Shown here: piece by piece, positions 16,463 to 28,112 of the stretch
Layout of the letters: every line of letters starts with the position of its first letter
How positions within the stretch are numbered: position 1 is the first letter of the stretch
Assembly (NCBI RefSeq): GCF_025751435.1
Contig: NZ_JAOWKY010000003.1
Coordinates: forward strand, 186,001-250,000
Source of the DNA: Albidovulum marisflavi
GTDB taxonomy: Bacteria; Pseudomonadota; Alphaproteobacteria; Rhodobacterales; Rhodobacteraceae
Length of the DNA stretch: 64,000 nucleotides
Direction: 5' to 3'
Position numbers and translations under genes: made by a program
The notes under the pieces: generated by a model
Told to the model about the DNA's origin: nothing
Seen by the model: only the letters and a program-made list of their open reading frames with translations
Databases searched by the model: none

Positions 16463-18784
16463 TCAGTCCGCCGTCAGAAGCGGCGGCTTGGACCCGGAGA
16501 TGCGGCGCTGCTGGGGTTCTTCCACCTGCAGCTCGATCTTGCCGTCCTTCACCAGGACCCGCACCACGCCGCCCTTGGTCAGCTTGCCGAACAGAAGCTC
16601 TTCCGCGAGCGGCTTCTTGATGTGTTCCTGGATCACGCGCGCCAGGGGTCGTGCGCCCATCTTGTCGTCGTAGCCCTTCTCGGCGATCCAGTTCGCGGCC
16701 TCGGGCGACAGCTCGATATGGACGTTGCGGTCCATCAGCTGCGCCTCGAGCTGGAGGACGAACTTGTCCACGACCTGCATGACGACGTCGCGCGACAGCG
16801 GTGCGAACGAGATCACGGCGTCCAGGCGGTTGCGGAATTCCGGCGTGAAGGTCCGCTCGATCGCGGCCGTATCCTCGCCCTCGCGCCGCTCACGTCCGAA
16901 GCCGAAGGCCGCCTTGGCCATATCCGACGCACCCGCGTTCGAGGTCATGATCAGGATCACGTTGCGGAAGTCGACCTGCCGCCCGTTGTGGTCGGTCAGC
17001 TTTCCGTGGTCCATGACCTGCAGCAGGATGTTGTAGACATCCGGATGCGCCTTTTCGATCTCGTCGAGCAGGAGCACGCAATGCGGGTGCTGGTCCACGC
17101 CGTCGGTCAGCATGCCGCCCTGGTCAAAGCCCACATAGCCCGGCGGCGCGCCGATCAGGCGGCTGACCGCGTGCTTTTCCATGTATTCCGACATGTCGAA
17201 ACGCAGGAGCTCGACGCCGAGCGTATCGGCCAGCTGCTTGGCGACCTCGGTCTTGCCGACACCCGTCGGCCCCGCGAACAGATAGTTGCCGATCGGCTTT
17301 TCGGGTTCGCGAAGTCCGGCCCGCGCCAGCTTGATCGCCGAGGACAGCGCGTCGATGGCGCTATCCTGGCCAAAGACCACGCGCTTGAGCGTCCGTTCCA
17401 GATCGCGCAGAATCTCTGCGTCGTCCTTCGACACGTTCTTGGGCGGGATGCGGGCGATCTTGGCCACCACGGCCTCGATCTCCTTGGGGCCGATGGTCTT
17501 GCGCCGCTTGGATTCCGACACAAGGTGCTGCGCGGCGCCGGCCTCGTCGATCACGTCGATGGCCTTGTCGGGCAGCTTGCGGTCATGGATGTAGCGCGCC
17601 GAAAGTTCCACCGCCGACTTGATCGCGTCCTTGGTGTAGTGCAGGTCGTGATGCTTTTCGAAATAGGGCTTCAGGCCCATCAGGATCTTCACGGTGTCAT
17701 CGACCGTGGGTTCATTGACGTCGATCTTCTGGAACCGGCGCGACAGCGCGCGGTCCTTTTCGAAGTGCTGGCGGAACTCCTTGTAGGTCGTCGAACCCAT
17801 GCAGCGCAGCTTGCCGCCCTGAAGCGCGGGCTTGAGCAGGTTCGAGGCGTCCATCGCCCCGCCCGAGGTCGCGCCGGCGCCGATGACAGTGTGGATCTCG
17901 TCGATGAAGAGGATCGCGTCGGGGTGGTCCTCAAGCTCTTTCACGACGGCCTTCAGCCGTTCCTCGAAATCGCCGCGGTAGCGCGTGCCGGCCAGCAGCG
18001 CCCCCATGTCGAGCGAGAAGATGGTCGAGCCCTTCAGCACCTCGGGCGTTTCGCCGCGCGTGATCTTCAGTGCCAGGCCTTCCGCGATCGCGGTCTTGCC
18101 CACGCCAGGATCGCCCACCAGGAGCGGGTTGTTCTTGCGCCGCCGGCACAGGACCTGGATGCAGCGTTCGATTTCGGATTCGCGGCCGATCAGCGGATCG
18201 ACGTCGCCCTTCTTGGATTTCGCGTTCAGGTCCACGCAGTATTTGGCCAGCGCGGATTCCTTGGATTCTCCATCGGCCTTGTCGTCGCCCTTCGCCTCTT
18301 GCTCGGGCGCGCCGGTCACCGGACGGCTTTCGCCGAAGGACGGGTCCTTGGCGACGCCATGGGCGATGAAGTTGACCGCGTCGTAGCGGGTCATGTCCTG
18401 TTCCTGAAGGAAATAGGCGGCGTTGGATTCACGCTCGGCAAAGATTGCGACAAGGACGTTGGCACCCGTAACCTCGGTCCGGCCGGACGACTGGACGTGG
18501 ATCGCGGCCCGCTGGATGACCCGCTGGAACGCGGCGGTCGGAACGGCCTCGGATCCCTCGACATCCGTGACAAGGGTCGACAGGTCGTCGTCTATGAAGT
18601 CCACCAGCGTCTTGCGAAGGGATTCCAGATCGACCGAACAGGCCTGCATCACCTTGGATGCCTCGGGTTCGTCGATCAGCGCGAGCAGAAGGTGTTCGAG
18701 CGTCGCAAGTTCGTGCCGGCGCGCATTTGCCAGCGCCAGCGCTGCGTGGATCGCCTGTTCAAGCGTGTTCGAAAATGACGGCAC
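16463..18784 (-). CDS. clpA: ATP-dependent Clp protease ATP-binding subunit ClpA
   Basis: 773-residue AAA+ unfoldase that feeds substrates to ClpP. The Clp-N repeats occupy about residues 1-145. The first AAA+ module has Walker A GDPGVGKTA (about 223-231), the second GPTGVGKTE (about 504-511). No long middle coiled coil is present, so it is ClpA rather than ClpB. The adaptor gene clpS, often adjacent to clpA, is not next to this copy and was not found in the window. A terminator follows. The 189 bp upstream of the start separate it from gloB and should hold its promoter. Confidence 0.96.
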   Translation of the reverse strand: MPSFSNTLEQAIHAALALANARRHELATLEHLLLALIDEPEASKVMQACSVDLESLRKTLVDFIDDDLSTLVTDVEGSEAVPTAAFQRVIQRAAIHVQSSGRTEVTGANVLVAIFAERESNAAYFLQEQDMTRYDAVNFIAHGVAKDPSFGESRPVTGAPEQEAKGDDKADGESKESALAKYCVDLNAKSKKGDVDPLIGRESEIERCIQVLCRRRKNNPLLVGDPGVGKTAIAEGLALKITRGETPEVLKGSTIFSLDMGALLAGTRYRGDFEERLKAVVKELEDHPDAILFIDEIHTVIGAGATSGGAMDASNLLKPALQGGKLRCMGSTTYKEFRQHFEKDRALSRRFQKIDVNEPTVDDTVKILMGLKPYFEKHHDLHYTKDAIKSAVELSARYIHDRKLPDKAIDVIDEAGAAQHLVSESKRRKTIGPKEIEAVVAKIARIPPKNVSKDDAEILRDLERTLKRVVFGQDSAIDALSSAIKLARAGLREPEKPIGNYLFAGPTGVGKTEVAKQLADTLGVELLRFDMSEYMEKHAVSRLIGAPPGYVGFDQGGMLTDGVDQHPHCVLLLDEIEKAHPDVYNILLQVMDHGKLTDHNGRQVDFRNVILIMTSNAGASDMAKAAFGFGRERREGEDTAAIERTFTPEFRNRLDAVISFAPLSRDVVMQVVDKFVLQLEAQLMDRNVHIELSPEAANWIAEKGYDDKMGARPLARVIQEHIKKPLAEELLFGKLTKGGVVRVLVKDGKIELQVEEPQQRRISGSKPPLLTAD

Positions 18785-18973
18785 CTTCGTGCTCCTTCTC
18801 CTCGGGGGCGGGATGGGGAAGGCCTCTTTCCCGCCGTGGCCTCATATCTTTAAGGTTTGGTGGAAACGACGAGGCTTCAAGCGTTTTCCACGCTGAAACT
18901 CATCATCAGTGCAAAAGCTGCACAAAATGTGATCCGATTGCGACTTTCGAGGGCCGTTCCAAAGACAATTGTA

Positions 18974-19741
18974 TCAGAAGCGGTCCTTGCGCGCCCGGAT
19001 CTCGGCAAAGCATTCAGCGTCCGAAGCGCTTTCCATGCCGATATGTCGTTTCACCTCGGGCAGGTTCGCACGAAGGAACGGATTCGTCGCCAGTTCCTCA
19101 GCCAACCGTGACGGCACGGTCGCGCGGCCCATCTCGCGCGCCTCGGCCACGGCCTTGATGCGCGATATAAGCGCGGGATTGTCCGGTTCAATGGTCAGCG
19201 CGAAGCGGCCGTTTGATTGCGTGTATTCGTGACCCGAACAGACCAGCGTGCGGGGGGGCAGGGCGGAAAGCTTCGACAGGCTGCGCCACATCTGTTCCGG
19301 GGTGCCTTCGAACAGGCGCCCGCAGCCAAGCGCCATCAGGCTGTCACCCGTGAAGACGACGTCGGAATCAGGGAAGTGGTAGGCGATATGCCCCACCGTG
19401 TGACCCGAAACGTCGATGACATGGCCAGCGGACATGCCGATGCGGATGCTGTCGCCCTCGGACACGGCCTCGCTCAGGGGCGGCAGGCGGTGCGCGTCGG
19501 CGGCCGCACCGATCACCCGCGCCCCGGTCGCCGCCGCCAGCGTTTCCACCCCATCTATATGGTCGCCGTGATGATGCGTTATAAGGATGTGGCTTGCCCG
19601 CCATTCGCGTTCACGCAGCACGTTCAGGATCGGTGCCGCTTCGGGCACGTCGACAACGGCCGTGGCGCCCGTCGCGGGGTCGTGTGCCAGAAAGGCATAG
19701 TTGTCGCTGAGACACGGAATGGTAACGATTTCCAAGGGCAT
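18974..19741 (-). CDS. gloB: Hydroxyacylglutathione hydrolase (glyoxalase II)
   Basis: 255-residue metallo-beta-lactamase-fold enzyme that hydrolyses S-lactoylglutathione in methylglyoxal detoxification. The metal-binding motif THHHGDHID lies at residues 55-63, and later ligands are seen in [25 protein letters not shown] and CSGHEYT. The C-terminal HxxY-type domain with [14 protein letters not shown] matches GloB rather than other family members. It is divergent from the methyltransferase gene; their starts are 67 bp apart if the ATG at 19809 is used. Confidence 0.94.
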   Translation of the reverse strand: MPLEIVTIPCLSDNYAFLAHDPATGATAVVDVPEAAPILNVLREREWRASHILITHHHGDHIDGVETLAAATGARVIGAAADAHRLPPLSEAVSEGDSIRIGMSAGHVIDVSGHTVGHIAYHFPDSDVVFTGDSLMALGCGRLFEGTPEQMWRSLSKLSALPPRTLVCSGHEYTQSNGRFALTIEPDNPALISRIKAVAEAREMGRATVPSRLAEELATNPFLRANLPEVKRHIGMESASDAECFAEIRARKDRF

Positions 19742-19808
19742 GGCGTTTCGCGAGACTTTGCTTATGTTTCCAGAAACCGACTTTGACCCAATCGCGGGGT
19801 CTCGTGCA

Positions 19809-20555
19809 ATGCATCTTGATGTTCTGGACCTGAGGAATTTCTACTACCGCACGCAGCTTGGCCGTGCGGCGCAGAGGGCCATTCGCGACCAGGTCCTGAC
19901 CCTTTGGCCCGAGGCGAAGGGCCGAACCGTCGTGGGTTTCGGCTTCGCGGTGCCGCTGCTCAGGCCCTATCTAGCCGACGCCCGGCGGGTCGTCGGGCTG
20001 ATGCCCGGACAGCAGGGCGTCATGCCCTGGCCCGCCGGAATGGAGAATGTATCGGTCCTTTGCGAGGAGACGCAGTGGCCGGTGGACACCGGCATGGCCG
20101 ATCGAATTGTCGTGCTTCACGGGCTCGAGACCTCGGAGAATCCATCGGCGGTGCTGGACGAATGCTGGCGCATCCTTGGTCCGGGGGGGCGGGCACTGTT
20201 CATCGTGCCGAACCGGTCTGGCCTGTGGTCGCGCAGCGACAAGACGCCGTTCGGCTTTGGCCGTCCGTATTCCATGGGCCAGCTCGACGCGCAGCTGCGC
20301 AAGCACAACTTCGTGGCCGAGCGTCACCAGACGGCGCTTTATGTGCCCCCCTCGTCGCGGCGCTTCTGGCTCAGGACCGCGCCGATGTGGGAAAGGGTCG
20401 GCCACAGGGTGTCAACCGTGATGTCGGGCGGTGTGCTGATGCTCGAAGTCTCGAAGCAGCTTCACGCTCCGATGCGCCCGGGCCTGCGCGCGGCGGTTCA
20501 GCGACCTCTTCGGGTGCTCGAAGGGATGCAGAAGCCGGTGGCGGGCCCGGTCTGA
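19809..20555 (+). CDS. Class I SAM-dependent methyltransferase
   Basis: 248-residue protein with a degenerate class I Rossmann methyltransferase fold. The segment [18 protein letters not shown] corresponds to motif I, and the region [25 protein letters not shown] resembles the post-motif strand of UbiE/Methyltransf_11 proteins. Homologues begin [13 protein letters not shown], so ATG 19809 is preferred to in-frame ATGs at 19701, 19740 and 19764, some of which overlap gloB. The substrate is unknown; the divergent gloB neighbour is conserved in relatives as far as I recall. Confidence 0.75.
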   Translation: MHLDVLDLRNFYYRTQLGRAAQRAIRDQVLTLWPEAKGRTVVGFGFAVPLLRPYLADARRVVGLMPGQQGVMPWPAGMENVSVLCEETQWPVDTGMADRIVVLHGLETSENPSAVLDECWRILGPGGRALFIVPNRSGLWSRSDKTPFGFGRPYSMGQLDAQLRKHNFVAERHQTALYVPPSSRRFWLRTAPMWERVGHRVSTVMSGGVLMLEVSKQLHAPMRPGLRAAVQRPLRVLEGMQKPVAGPV

Positions 20556-20836
20556 ATCGCGGCCCAGATTTGGCCGCACGCGGCGGGATTCCCGTGTGTG
20601 AATCCCATGTTAACGCCCAAACCCGGGGCGCCTGACAATGCGCCGCAGGGCGGAGTTGATCCAAGTCTTTGAAAAGCAAAGAATTGAACTTGTGAAATAT
20701 GTTGTCCAAGGCGGTTGCGGCAACAAATCCGCTCTGATACACCCGCGCCGAACTAAGACGTGCGTGACGCGCGCGAAGGGGTGGCCTCTGTCCCGATTTC
20801 CCCGGGCGAAGAGGCAAAGTCATCGGAAGGGTGGAC

Positions 20837-21397
20837 GTGTCGGAACCAGCTTCGATCTCCGCAGGGATTGCCGGGCGCTATGCCACGGCTGTGTTTGAAC
20901 TCGCCAAGGAGGCCAAAGACCTCAAGGCGCTTGAGGCCGATGTCGCCGCGCTGCAAGCCGCGCTCGACGCCAGTGCCGATCTTCGCACGCTGATCGGGTC
21001 GCCGGTTTACAGCCGCGATGAACAGGCCGCGGCCGTCGCCGCGCTCTCCAAGGCGATGTCGCTTTCGGGAACCGTTGTGAACACGCTCGGACTGATGGCG
21101 GGCAACCGCAGGCTTTTCGTGCTGCCCCAGCTTCTGGCTGCGCTGCGTGGCATGATCGCCGACGAAAAGGGCGAAGTGACCGCGGAGGTCATCTCGGCCG
21201 CCGCCCTGACCAAGGCGCAGGCCGACCAGCTTGCGAAGACGCTGAAGGCCAGCGTCGGAAAGACCGTGAAACTCAATACGACCGTCGATGAAAGCCTCAT
21301 CGGCGGTCTCGTCGTCAAAGTGGGCTCGAAGATGATCGATACCTCGATCCGCTCGAAGCTCGCTTCCCTCCAGAATGCTATGAAAGAGGTCGGATAA
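20837..21397 (+). CDS. atpH: ATP synthase F1 subunit delta
   Basis: 186-residue peripheral-stalk subunit (OSCP homologue) that links F1 to the b subunits. Its start is GTG 20837, placed 6 bp after GGAAGG (20825-20830); the in-frame GTG at 20831 directly abuts that site and is rejected. The N-terminal helical domain ([14 protein letters not shown]) and the C-terminal [20 protein letters not shown] motif are typical. It is first in the atpHAGDC operon. The 281 bp before it, after the methyltransferase, hold no gene and should contain the operon promoter, though no near-consensus match is seen. F0 genes are absent here. Confidence 0.95.
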   Translation: MSEPASISAGIAGRYATAVFELAKEAKDLKALEADVAALQAALDASADLRTLIGSPVYSRDEQAAAVAALSKAMSLSGTVVNTLGLMAGNRRLFVLPQLLAALRGMIADEKGEVTAEVISAAALTKAQADQLAKTLKASVGKTVKLNTTVDESLIGGLVVKVGSKMIDTSIRSKLASLQNAMKEVG

Positions 21398-22935
21398 TGG
21401 GAATCCAGGCAGCCGAGATCTCTGCGATCCTTAAGGAGCAGATCAAGAACTTCGGTCAGGAAGCGGAGGTGGCCGAAGTTGGCCGCGTGCTCTCCGTCGG
21501 TGACGGTATCGCCCGCGTTCACGGGCTGGACAATGTCCAGGCCGGCGAGATGGTGGAATTCCCCGGCGGCATCCGCGGGATGGCGCTGAACCTCGAAGTC
21601 GACAACGTCGGTGTCGTTATCTTCGGCTCCGACCGCGACATCAAGGAAGGCGACACCGTCAAGCGCACCAAGTCCATCGTGGACGTTCCGGTCGGTGACG
21701 AGCTGCTGGGCCGCGTCGTCGACGCGCTTGGCAACCCGATCGACGGCAAGGGCCCGCTGAAAACCGAAAAGCGCGCGGTTGCCGACGTCAAGGCTCCGGG
21801 CATCATCCCGCGCAAATCGGTTCACGAACCGATGGCGACTGGCCTCAAGTCGGTGGACGCGATGATCCCGATCGGCCGCGGCCAGCGCGAACTGATCATC
21901 GGCGACCGCCAGACCGGCAAGACCGCCGTCGCGCTCGACGCGATCCTGAACCAGAAGGTCTACAACGAAGCCGCCGGCGACGACGAGAGCAAGAAGCTCT
22001 ACTGCGTCTACGTGGCCGTCGGCCAGAAGCGCTCGACCGTCGCCCAGCTGGTGAAGAAGCTGGAAGAAACCGGCGCCATCAACTACTCGATCATCGTGGC
22101 CGCGACCGCTTCGGACCCGGCGCCGATGCAGTTCCTCGCGCCCTACTCGGCGACAGCGATCGCGGAATACTTCCGTGACAACGGCCGTCACGCGCTGATC
22201 ATCTATGATGACCTGTCCAAGCAGGCCGTCGCCTATCGCCAGATGTCGCTGCTTCTTCGCCGTCCGCCCGGACGCGAAGCCTATCCGGGCGACGTCTTCT
22301 ACCTGCACTCGCGCCTGCTGGAGCGTTCGGCGAAGCTGAACGAGGACAACGGCGCCGGTTCGCTGACGGCTCTGCCGATCATCGAAACCCAGGGCGGCGA
22401 CGTGTCGGCCTTCATTCCGACCAACGTGATCTCGATCACCGACGGCCAGATCTTCCTTGAAACGGAACTCTTCTACCAGGGTATCCGTCCGGCCGTGAAC
22501 ACCGGTCTGTCGGTTTCGCGCGTGGGCTCCTCGGCCCAGACCAATTCGATGAAGTCGGTCGCAGGCTCGGTGAAGCTGGAACTGGCGCAGTACCGCGAAA
22601 TGGCTGCCTTCGCGCAGTTCGGTTCGGACCTCGACGCCGCCACTCAGCGCCTGCTCAACCGCGGCGCGCGCCTGACCGAACTGATGAAGCAACCGCAGTA
22701 CTCGCCGCTGACCAACGCGGAAATCGTCTGCGTCATCTTCGCGGGCATCAAGGGCTTCCTCGACAAGCTGCCCGTGCGTGACGTCGGCCGGTTCGAGCGC
22801 GACCTGGTCAAGCACCTGCGCACCAACCGCAAGGACATCCTCGATTGGATCACCAAGGACGACCCCAAGATCAAGGGTGAAGCCGAGGACAAACTCCGCG
22901 CTGCGATCGAAGAATTCGCCAAGACCTTCGCTTGA
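21397..22935 (+). CDS. atpA: ATP synthase F1 subunit alpha
   Basis: 512-residue nucleotide-binding, non-catalytic subunit of the F1 hexamer. The P-loop GDRQTGKT is at residues 169-176. The C-terminal domain contains the alpha-specific [19 protein letters not shown] region. Its start codon overlaps the atpH stop (TAATG), so translation is coupled. Length is normal. Codon use is strongly biased to C-ending codons, as expected of a highly expressed gene. It lies second in atpHAGDC. Confidence 0.98.
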   Translation: MGIQAAEISAILKEQIKNFGQEAEVAEVGRVLSVGDGIARVHGLDNVQAGEMVEFPGGIRGMALNLEVDNVGVVIFGSDRDIKEGDTVKRTKSIVDVPVGDELLGRVVDALGNPIDGKGPLKTEKRAVADVKAPGIIPRKSVHEPMATGLKSVDAMIPIGRGQRELIIGDRQTGKTAVALDAILNQKVYNEAAGDDESKKLYCVYVAVGQKRSTVAQLVKKLEETGAINYSIIVAATASDPAPMQFLAPYSATAIAEYFRDNGRHALIIYDDLSKQAVAYRQMSLLLRRPPGREAYPGDVFYLHSRLLERSAKLNEDNGAGSLTALPIIETQGGDVSAFIPTNVISITDGQIFLETELFYQGIRPAVNTGLSVSRVGSSAQTNSMKSVAGSVKLELAQYREMAAFAQFGSDLDAATQRLLNRGARLTELMKQPQYSPLTNAEIVCVIFAGIKGFLDKLPVRDVGRFERDLVKHLRTNRKDILDWITKDDPKIKGEAEDKLRAAIEEFAKTFA

Positions 22936-22958
22936 CGCGCTGAGGAGGGGACAGGGAT

Positions 22959-23834
22959 ATGCCCAGCCTTAAGGACCTGAAAAACAGGATCGGAAGTGTC
23001 AAGTCGACGCGGAAGATCACCAAGGCCATGCAGATGGTCGCGGCCGCCAAGCTCCGCCGCGCCCAGGAAGCCGCCGAAGCCGCTCGCCCCTATGCCGAGC
23101 GGATGAACGCGGTCATGGCCGGACTTGCCGCCTCGGTGGGCGGTTCGGACAGCGCGCCCCGGCTTCTGGCCGGGACGGGCGCCGACAAGACCCATATGCT
23201 GGTGGTCATGACGGCGGAGCGCGGCCTGTGCGGCGGCTTCAACTCCTCCATCGTGCGGCTTGCCCGCGCGAAGGCGGCGGAACTGATCGCGGCGGGGAAG
23301 ACCGTCAAGATCATCACCGTCGGCAAGAAGGGGCGCGAGCAGCTCAAGCGCGACTACGCGGATCATTTCGTGGCCCATGTCGACCTCTCCGAGGTCAAGA
23401 AGATCGGCTACGACAACGCGCAGTCCATCGCGCGTGACCTGATCCACCGCTTCGACCATGGTGAGTTCGATGTCGCCACGATCTTCTTCAACCGCTTCCA
23501 GTCGGTGATCAGCCAGATCCCGACCGCGCAGCAGGTTATCCCGGCGAAGTTCGAGCAAGCCGAGGGCACGGGTTCCGCCGCGCTCTACGACTACGAGCCG
23601 TCGGAAGAAGAGATCCTGGCCGATCTGCTGCCGCGCGGCGTCGCCACCCAGGTCTTCACCGCGCTGCTGGAAAACGGTGCGTCCGAACAGGGTGCGCGGA
23701 TGTCCGCCATGGACAACGCGACGCGCAACGCGGGCGACATGATCGACAAGCTGACGATCCAGTTCAACCGCTCGCGCCAGGCCGCGATCACCAACGAACT
23801 CATCGAAATCATTTCGGGCGCCGAGGCGCTCTAA
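22959..23834 (+). CDS. atpG: ATP synthase F1 subunit gamma
   Basis: 291-residue rotor shaft that turns inside the alpha3beta3 ring. The N-terminal helix [20 protein letters not shown] and the C-terminal helix region ([20 protein letters not shown], then [18 protein letters not shown]) form the coiled shaft and are highly conserved. It starts 23 bp after atpA with a GAGGGG ribosome-binding site. The length is normal for alphaproteobacteria. Confidence 0.97.
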   Translation: MPSLKDLKNRIGSVKSTRKITKAMQMVAAAKLRRAQEAAEAARPYAERMNAVMAGLAASVGGSDSAPRLLAGTGADKTHMLVVMTAERGLCGGFNSSIVRLARAKAAELIAAGKTVKIITVGKKGREQLKRDYADHFVAHVDLSEVKKIGYDNAQSIARDLIHRFDHGEFDVATIFFNRFQSVISQIPTAQQVIPAKFEQAEGTGSAALYDYEPSEEEILADLLPRGVATQVFTALLENGASEQGARMSAMDNATRNAGDMIDKLTIQFNRSRQAAITNELIEIISGAEAL

Positions 23835-25295
<1,461 letters not shown>

Positions 25296-25304
25296 GGGGG
25301 CGAG

Positions 25305-25703
25305 ATGGCCGATACGATGCAGTTTGACCTTGTGTCCCCTGAACGGCGGCTTGCCTCCGTTCAGGCGCGCGAGGTCCGCATTCCGGGCGCCGATGGCGAC
25401 CTGACGGCGATGCCGGACCACGCGGCTCTGATCACCACGCTGCGTCCCGGCATCCTGACCGTCGTGTCTGCCGAAGGCACTTCCGACTATGCCGTGACCG
25501 GTGGCTTCGCCGAGATTTCGGCGACGGGCGCTTCGGTTCTTGCCGAACGGGCGATGCCCAAGGGCGAGGTGACGGCCGCAGACATGGATGCGCTGATCAC
25601 GGATGCGATCGCCGAGGCGGGGGAAGCCCCGGCCGAGGGCAAGGACGCGGCCAACAAGCTGGTTGCCGACCTTCAGGCTCTGAAATCCGCTCTGGGTTTC
25701 TGA
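25305..25703 (+). CDS. atpC: ATP synthase F1 subunit epsilon
   Basis: 132-residue subunit of the central stalk that can inhibit ATP hydrolysis. The N-terminal beta-sandwich is clear ([20 protein letters not shown], then [22 protein letters not shown]). The C-terminal part is Ala/Glu-rich and helical. It ends the operon and is followed 17 bp later by a strong terminator. Confidence 0.96.
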   Translation: MADTMQFDLVSPERRLASVQAREVRIPGADGDLTAMPDHAALITTLRPGILTVVSAEGTSDYAVTGGFAEISATGASVLAERAMPKGEVTAADMDALITDAIAEAGEAPAEGKDAANKLVADLQALKSALGF

Positions 25704-25720
25704 GCGGGCTGAGAATGTCA

Positions 25721-25748
25721 AAAGGCGGGGCTTACGCCCCGCCTTTTT
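25721..25748 (+). terminator. Rho-independent terminator of the atp operon
   Basis: AAAGGCGGGG, a short CTTACG-type loop, then CCCCGCCTTTTT: a perfect 10-bp stem ending in a T-run. Confidence 0.92.
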
Positions 25749-25905
25749 GCTTGCCGATAGGCCGAGAAAGCGGATCCCGCCTGTTTGCGCGCTCAGGTAT
25801 TCGCCGTTTCTTCATAAAAGCTTTGTAATCAACGGCGCGGTCACATGTCGGGGCTTCCAACCGCAGATTGTTCGGATAGCATCGACCCAGTCTGTGGGGG
25901 ATGGA

Positions 25906-26256
25906 ATGCGGCGTTTTACCAGTCATGTGCTGGGGGTTGATCGCGGATCGATCCCCCTGTTTTCCGACTTTGAGGATGGCGGCCCGATGTGGACGGACAC
26001 CGGCCCCCGGGAAGTGCGCCGCAGCGTCGCGTTTTCAGAAAGCTTCCGTGACGTGCCCGTGGTCCAGATATCGCTCAGCATGTGGGACGTTCATCACGCC
26101 ACGAACATGAGGGCGGAAATCCTGGCTGAAAATGTGACGAGCGAAGGTTTCGACGTGGTGTTCCGCACCTGGGGCGACACGCGGATCGCGCGCATGCGGG
26201 CGGACTGGCTGGCGCTAGGGGATGTCCCACACGAGGACAACTGGGACATCGGCTGA
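25906..26256 (+). CDS. H-type lectin domain protein
   Basis: 116-residue protein made almost entirely of one H-type lectin domain (the fold of snail agglutinin and Dictyostelium discoidin C-termini). The match is strongest over AENVTSEGFDVVFRTWGDTR and the following ARMRADWLALG. This beta-sandwich family forms trimers and binds sugars such as N-acetylgalactosamine. No signal peptide is seen, so it is cytosolic or leaves by an unusual route. The ATG at 25906 is preferred to an upstream start at 25747, which lies inside the atp terminator. It is a monocistronic gene between two core operons. Confidence 0.8.
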   Translation: MRRFTSHVLGVDRGSIPLFSDFEDGGPMWTDTGPREVRRSVAFSESFRDVPVVQISLSMWDVHHATNMRAEILAENVTSEGFDVVFRTWGDTRIARMRADWLALGDVPHEDNWDIG

Positions 26257-26364
26257 GACTGCAGCGCGCCACCGTACGCACCAAACCCACACACGCCACC
26301 GCGCGTTGCTGGCGCGGTAGGGAGAGAAGGGAATTAAAAGCGCCGGTATGCCCGCGCCTTGCCG

Positions 26365-27384
26365 TCAGCCGCGCGTGTACATGCCTTCATAGATCGGGCC
26401 AAGCGTTTCGGTTTCGAAGAGCGACGATACCGAGGTGCCGGACCAGATGTTCAGGATCGCTTGGGCAAACATCGGCGCGGTGGGCACGATGCGGATGTTC
26501 TTGGCCTTGCGCACGGCATCGGTCGGTTCGATCGAATCCGTCAGGACCAGGCTTTTCATGACCGAGTTCTGCACCCGCTCGACCGCCGGTCCGGACATGA
26601 CGCCATGGGTAATATAGGCGTGGACTTCGGCAGCGCCGTTCTGCATCAGCACCTCTGCCGCCTTGCAGAGAGTGCCTGCCGTGTCGCAGATGTCGTCCAC
26701 GATGATGCAGGTCTTGCCGGTCACGTTGCCGATGACCGTCATCTCTGCGACCTCACCGGGCTTTTCCCGGCGCTTGTCGACGATGGCCAGCGGCGCATTG
26801 ATCCGCTTTGCCAGCTCGCGGGCACGGGCCACGCCGCCAACGTCGGGAGAGATCACCATCACTTCGCCAAGCTTGCCCTTGAAATGATGCTCGATATCGA
26901 GGGCGAAAATCGGCGAGGCATAGAGGTTGTCGACGGGGATGTCGAAAAAGCCCTGGATCTGGGCGGCGTGAAGATCCAGCGTCAGCACCCGTTCCACCCC
27001 TGCCTCGGTCAGCAGGTTCGCGACCAGCTTGGCCGAAATCGGCGTCCGCGCCTTGGCTCGGCGATCCTGGCGTGCATAGCCGAAGTAGGGGATCACGGCC
27101 GTGATCCGCGCCGCCGAGGACCGGCGCAGCGCGTCGGACATGATCAGCAGTTCCATCAGGTTGTCGTTGGCGGGGTTCGACGTCGACTGGATGATGAACA
27201 TGTCCTCGCCCCGGACGTTCTCGAACACCTCGACGAAGATTTCCTGATCATTGAACCGCTCTACCCGAGCGTCCACCAGCCCGACATTGACGCCCCGGTG
27301 CATCGACATCCGCCGTGCGATGGCGTTGGCAAGCGGGCGGTTGGAGTTGCCGGAAATGAGCTTTGGCTCGGTCATGGACGGCAT
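26365..27384 (-). CDS. prs: Ribose-phosphate pyrophosphokinase
   Basis: 339-residue PRPP synthetase that transfers pyrophosphate from ATP to ribose 5-phosphate, feeding purine, pyrimidine, histidine and tryptophan synthesis. Conserved motifs are [35 protein letters not shown], the [17 protein letters not shown] catalytic stretch and the PRPP loop [10 protein letters not shown] near residues 228-238. The start at 27384 has AAGGAA 6 bp upstream; a second ATG lies three codons in. It is longer than E. coli Prs (315) by N- and C-terminal tails, as is common in this order. Confidence 0.96.
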   Translation of the reverse strand: MPSMTEPKLISGNSNRPLANAIARRMSMHRGVNVGLVDARVERFNDQEIFVEVFENVRGEDMFIIQSTSNPANDNLMELLIMSDALRRSSAARITAVIPYFGYARQDRRAKARTPISAKLVANLLTEAGVERVLTLDLHAAQIQGFFDIPVDNLYASPIFALDIEHHFKGKLGEVMVISPDVGGVARARELAKRINAPLAIVDKRREKPGEVAEMTVIGNVTGKTCIIVDDICDTAGTLCKAAEVLMQNGAAEVHAYITHGVMSGPAVERVQNSVMKSLVLTDSIEPTDAVRKAKNIRIVPTAPMFAQAILNIWSGTSVSSLFETETLGPIYEGMYTRG

Positions 27385-27500
27385 GATCGGTTCCTTGTCG
27401 AAAAGGGCGGGGACGTGTCAGGTGACAGATTCGTGACGTTGCACCCCGCTTATCACCGGGCTAGCTTGCCCGCAAACCCAAGCACGAGGAGAGCGGCACC

Positions 27501-28112
27501 GTGGCGCATATCGACTACTATTTCTCCACACTGTCGCCGTTCACCTATCTGGCGGGCGTCCGGCTGGAGGCATTGGCCAAGCGCCACGGCGCCACGATAT
27601 CCTACAAGCCGGTAGACATTGGCGCGCTGTTCGCGCGCACGGGCGGAACGCCGCTGCCCGACCGGCACGACAGCCGCAAGGAGTATCGCTTGCAGGACCT
27701 GCGGCGCCAGGCCGCCAGGCTGGGGATGCCGCTCAACCTTCGTCCGATGTTCTTTCCCACGAACGCGGCGCCCGCCGCCTATGCGATCATAGCCGCGCAG
27801 GTGGCGCAGGAAGGCGGCGCTGCGGGCGATCTTGGCGGGCTTGTCCACGGCGTCTTGCGCGCCTGCTGGGCGGAAGACCGCAACATCGCCGAGGACGAGG
27901 TCGTGACAGCGCTTCTGCAAGCGCATGGCTTTGACGCCGGGCTTGCCTTTTCGGGCATGCTGGTGGGCGCCGAAACCTACGCCCGCAACCTGGAGGATGC
28001 CGTCGCGGCAGGCGTCTTCGGTTCCCCCTTCTACGTTGTCGACGGCACGGAAAGGTTCTGGGGACAGGATCGGCTGGACGACCTTGACCTCTATCTGGCT
28101 GGAAAGCTCTGA
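27501..28112 (+). CDS. 2-hydroxychromene-2-carboxylate isomerase family (DsbA/GST-kappa fold)
   Basis: 203-residue thioredoxin-fold protein of the GST-kappa/HCCA isomerase group. The N-terminal YYFSTLSPFTYLAGVRLE carries the conserved serine (S12) that positions glutathione, and the C-terminal GVFGSPFYVVDGTERFWGQDRLDDL is the family signature. HCCA isomerase acts in naphthalene breakdown, but most homologues of this type are of unknown substrate. Translation starts at GTG 27501 after GAGAG. The next gene overlaps its stop (TGATG), so the two are coupled. Confidence 0.83.
   Translation: MAHIDYYFSTLSPFTYLAGVRLEALAKRHGATISYKPVDIGALFARTGGTPLPDRHDSRKEYRLQDLRRQAARLGMPLNLRPMFFPTNAAPAAYAIIAAQVAQEGGAAGDLGGLVHGVLRACWAEDRNIAEDEVVTALLQAHGFDAGLAFSGMLVGAETYARNLEDAVAAGVFGSPFYVVDGTERFWGQDRLDDLDLYLAGKL

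Noticed and set aside
16373..18778. An 801-residue plus-strand open frame opposite clpA
   Set aside because: It is antisense to a complete, well-conserved ClpA and shows no protein motifs.
20556..20836. A clear promoter before the atp operon
   Set aside because: Several weak -35/-10 pairs can be drawn (for example TTGATC at 20656 with AAGAAT at 20679), but none is convincing enough to list.
26298..26318. Hairpin ACCGCGC-N7-GCGCGGT after the lectin gene as a terminator
   Set aside because: The stem is good, but no T-run follows on either strand. It could end transcripts with Rho, but this cannot be shown.
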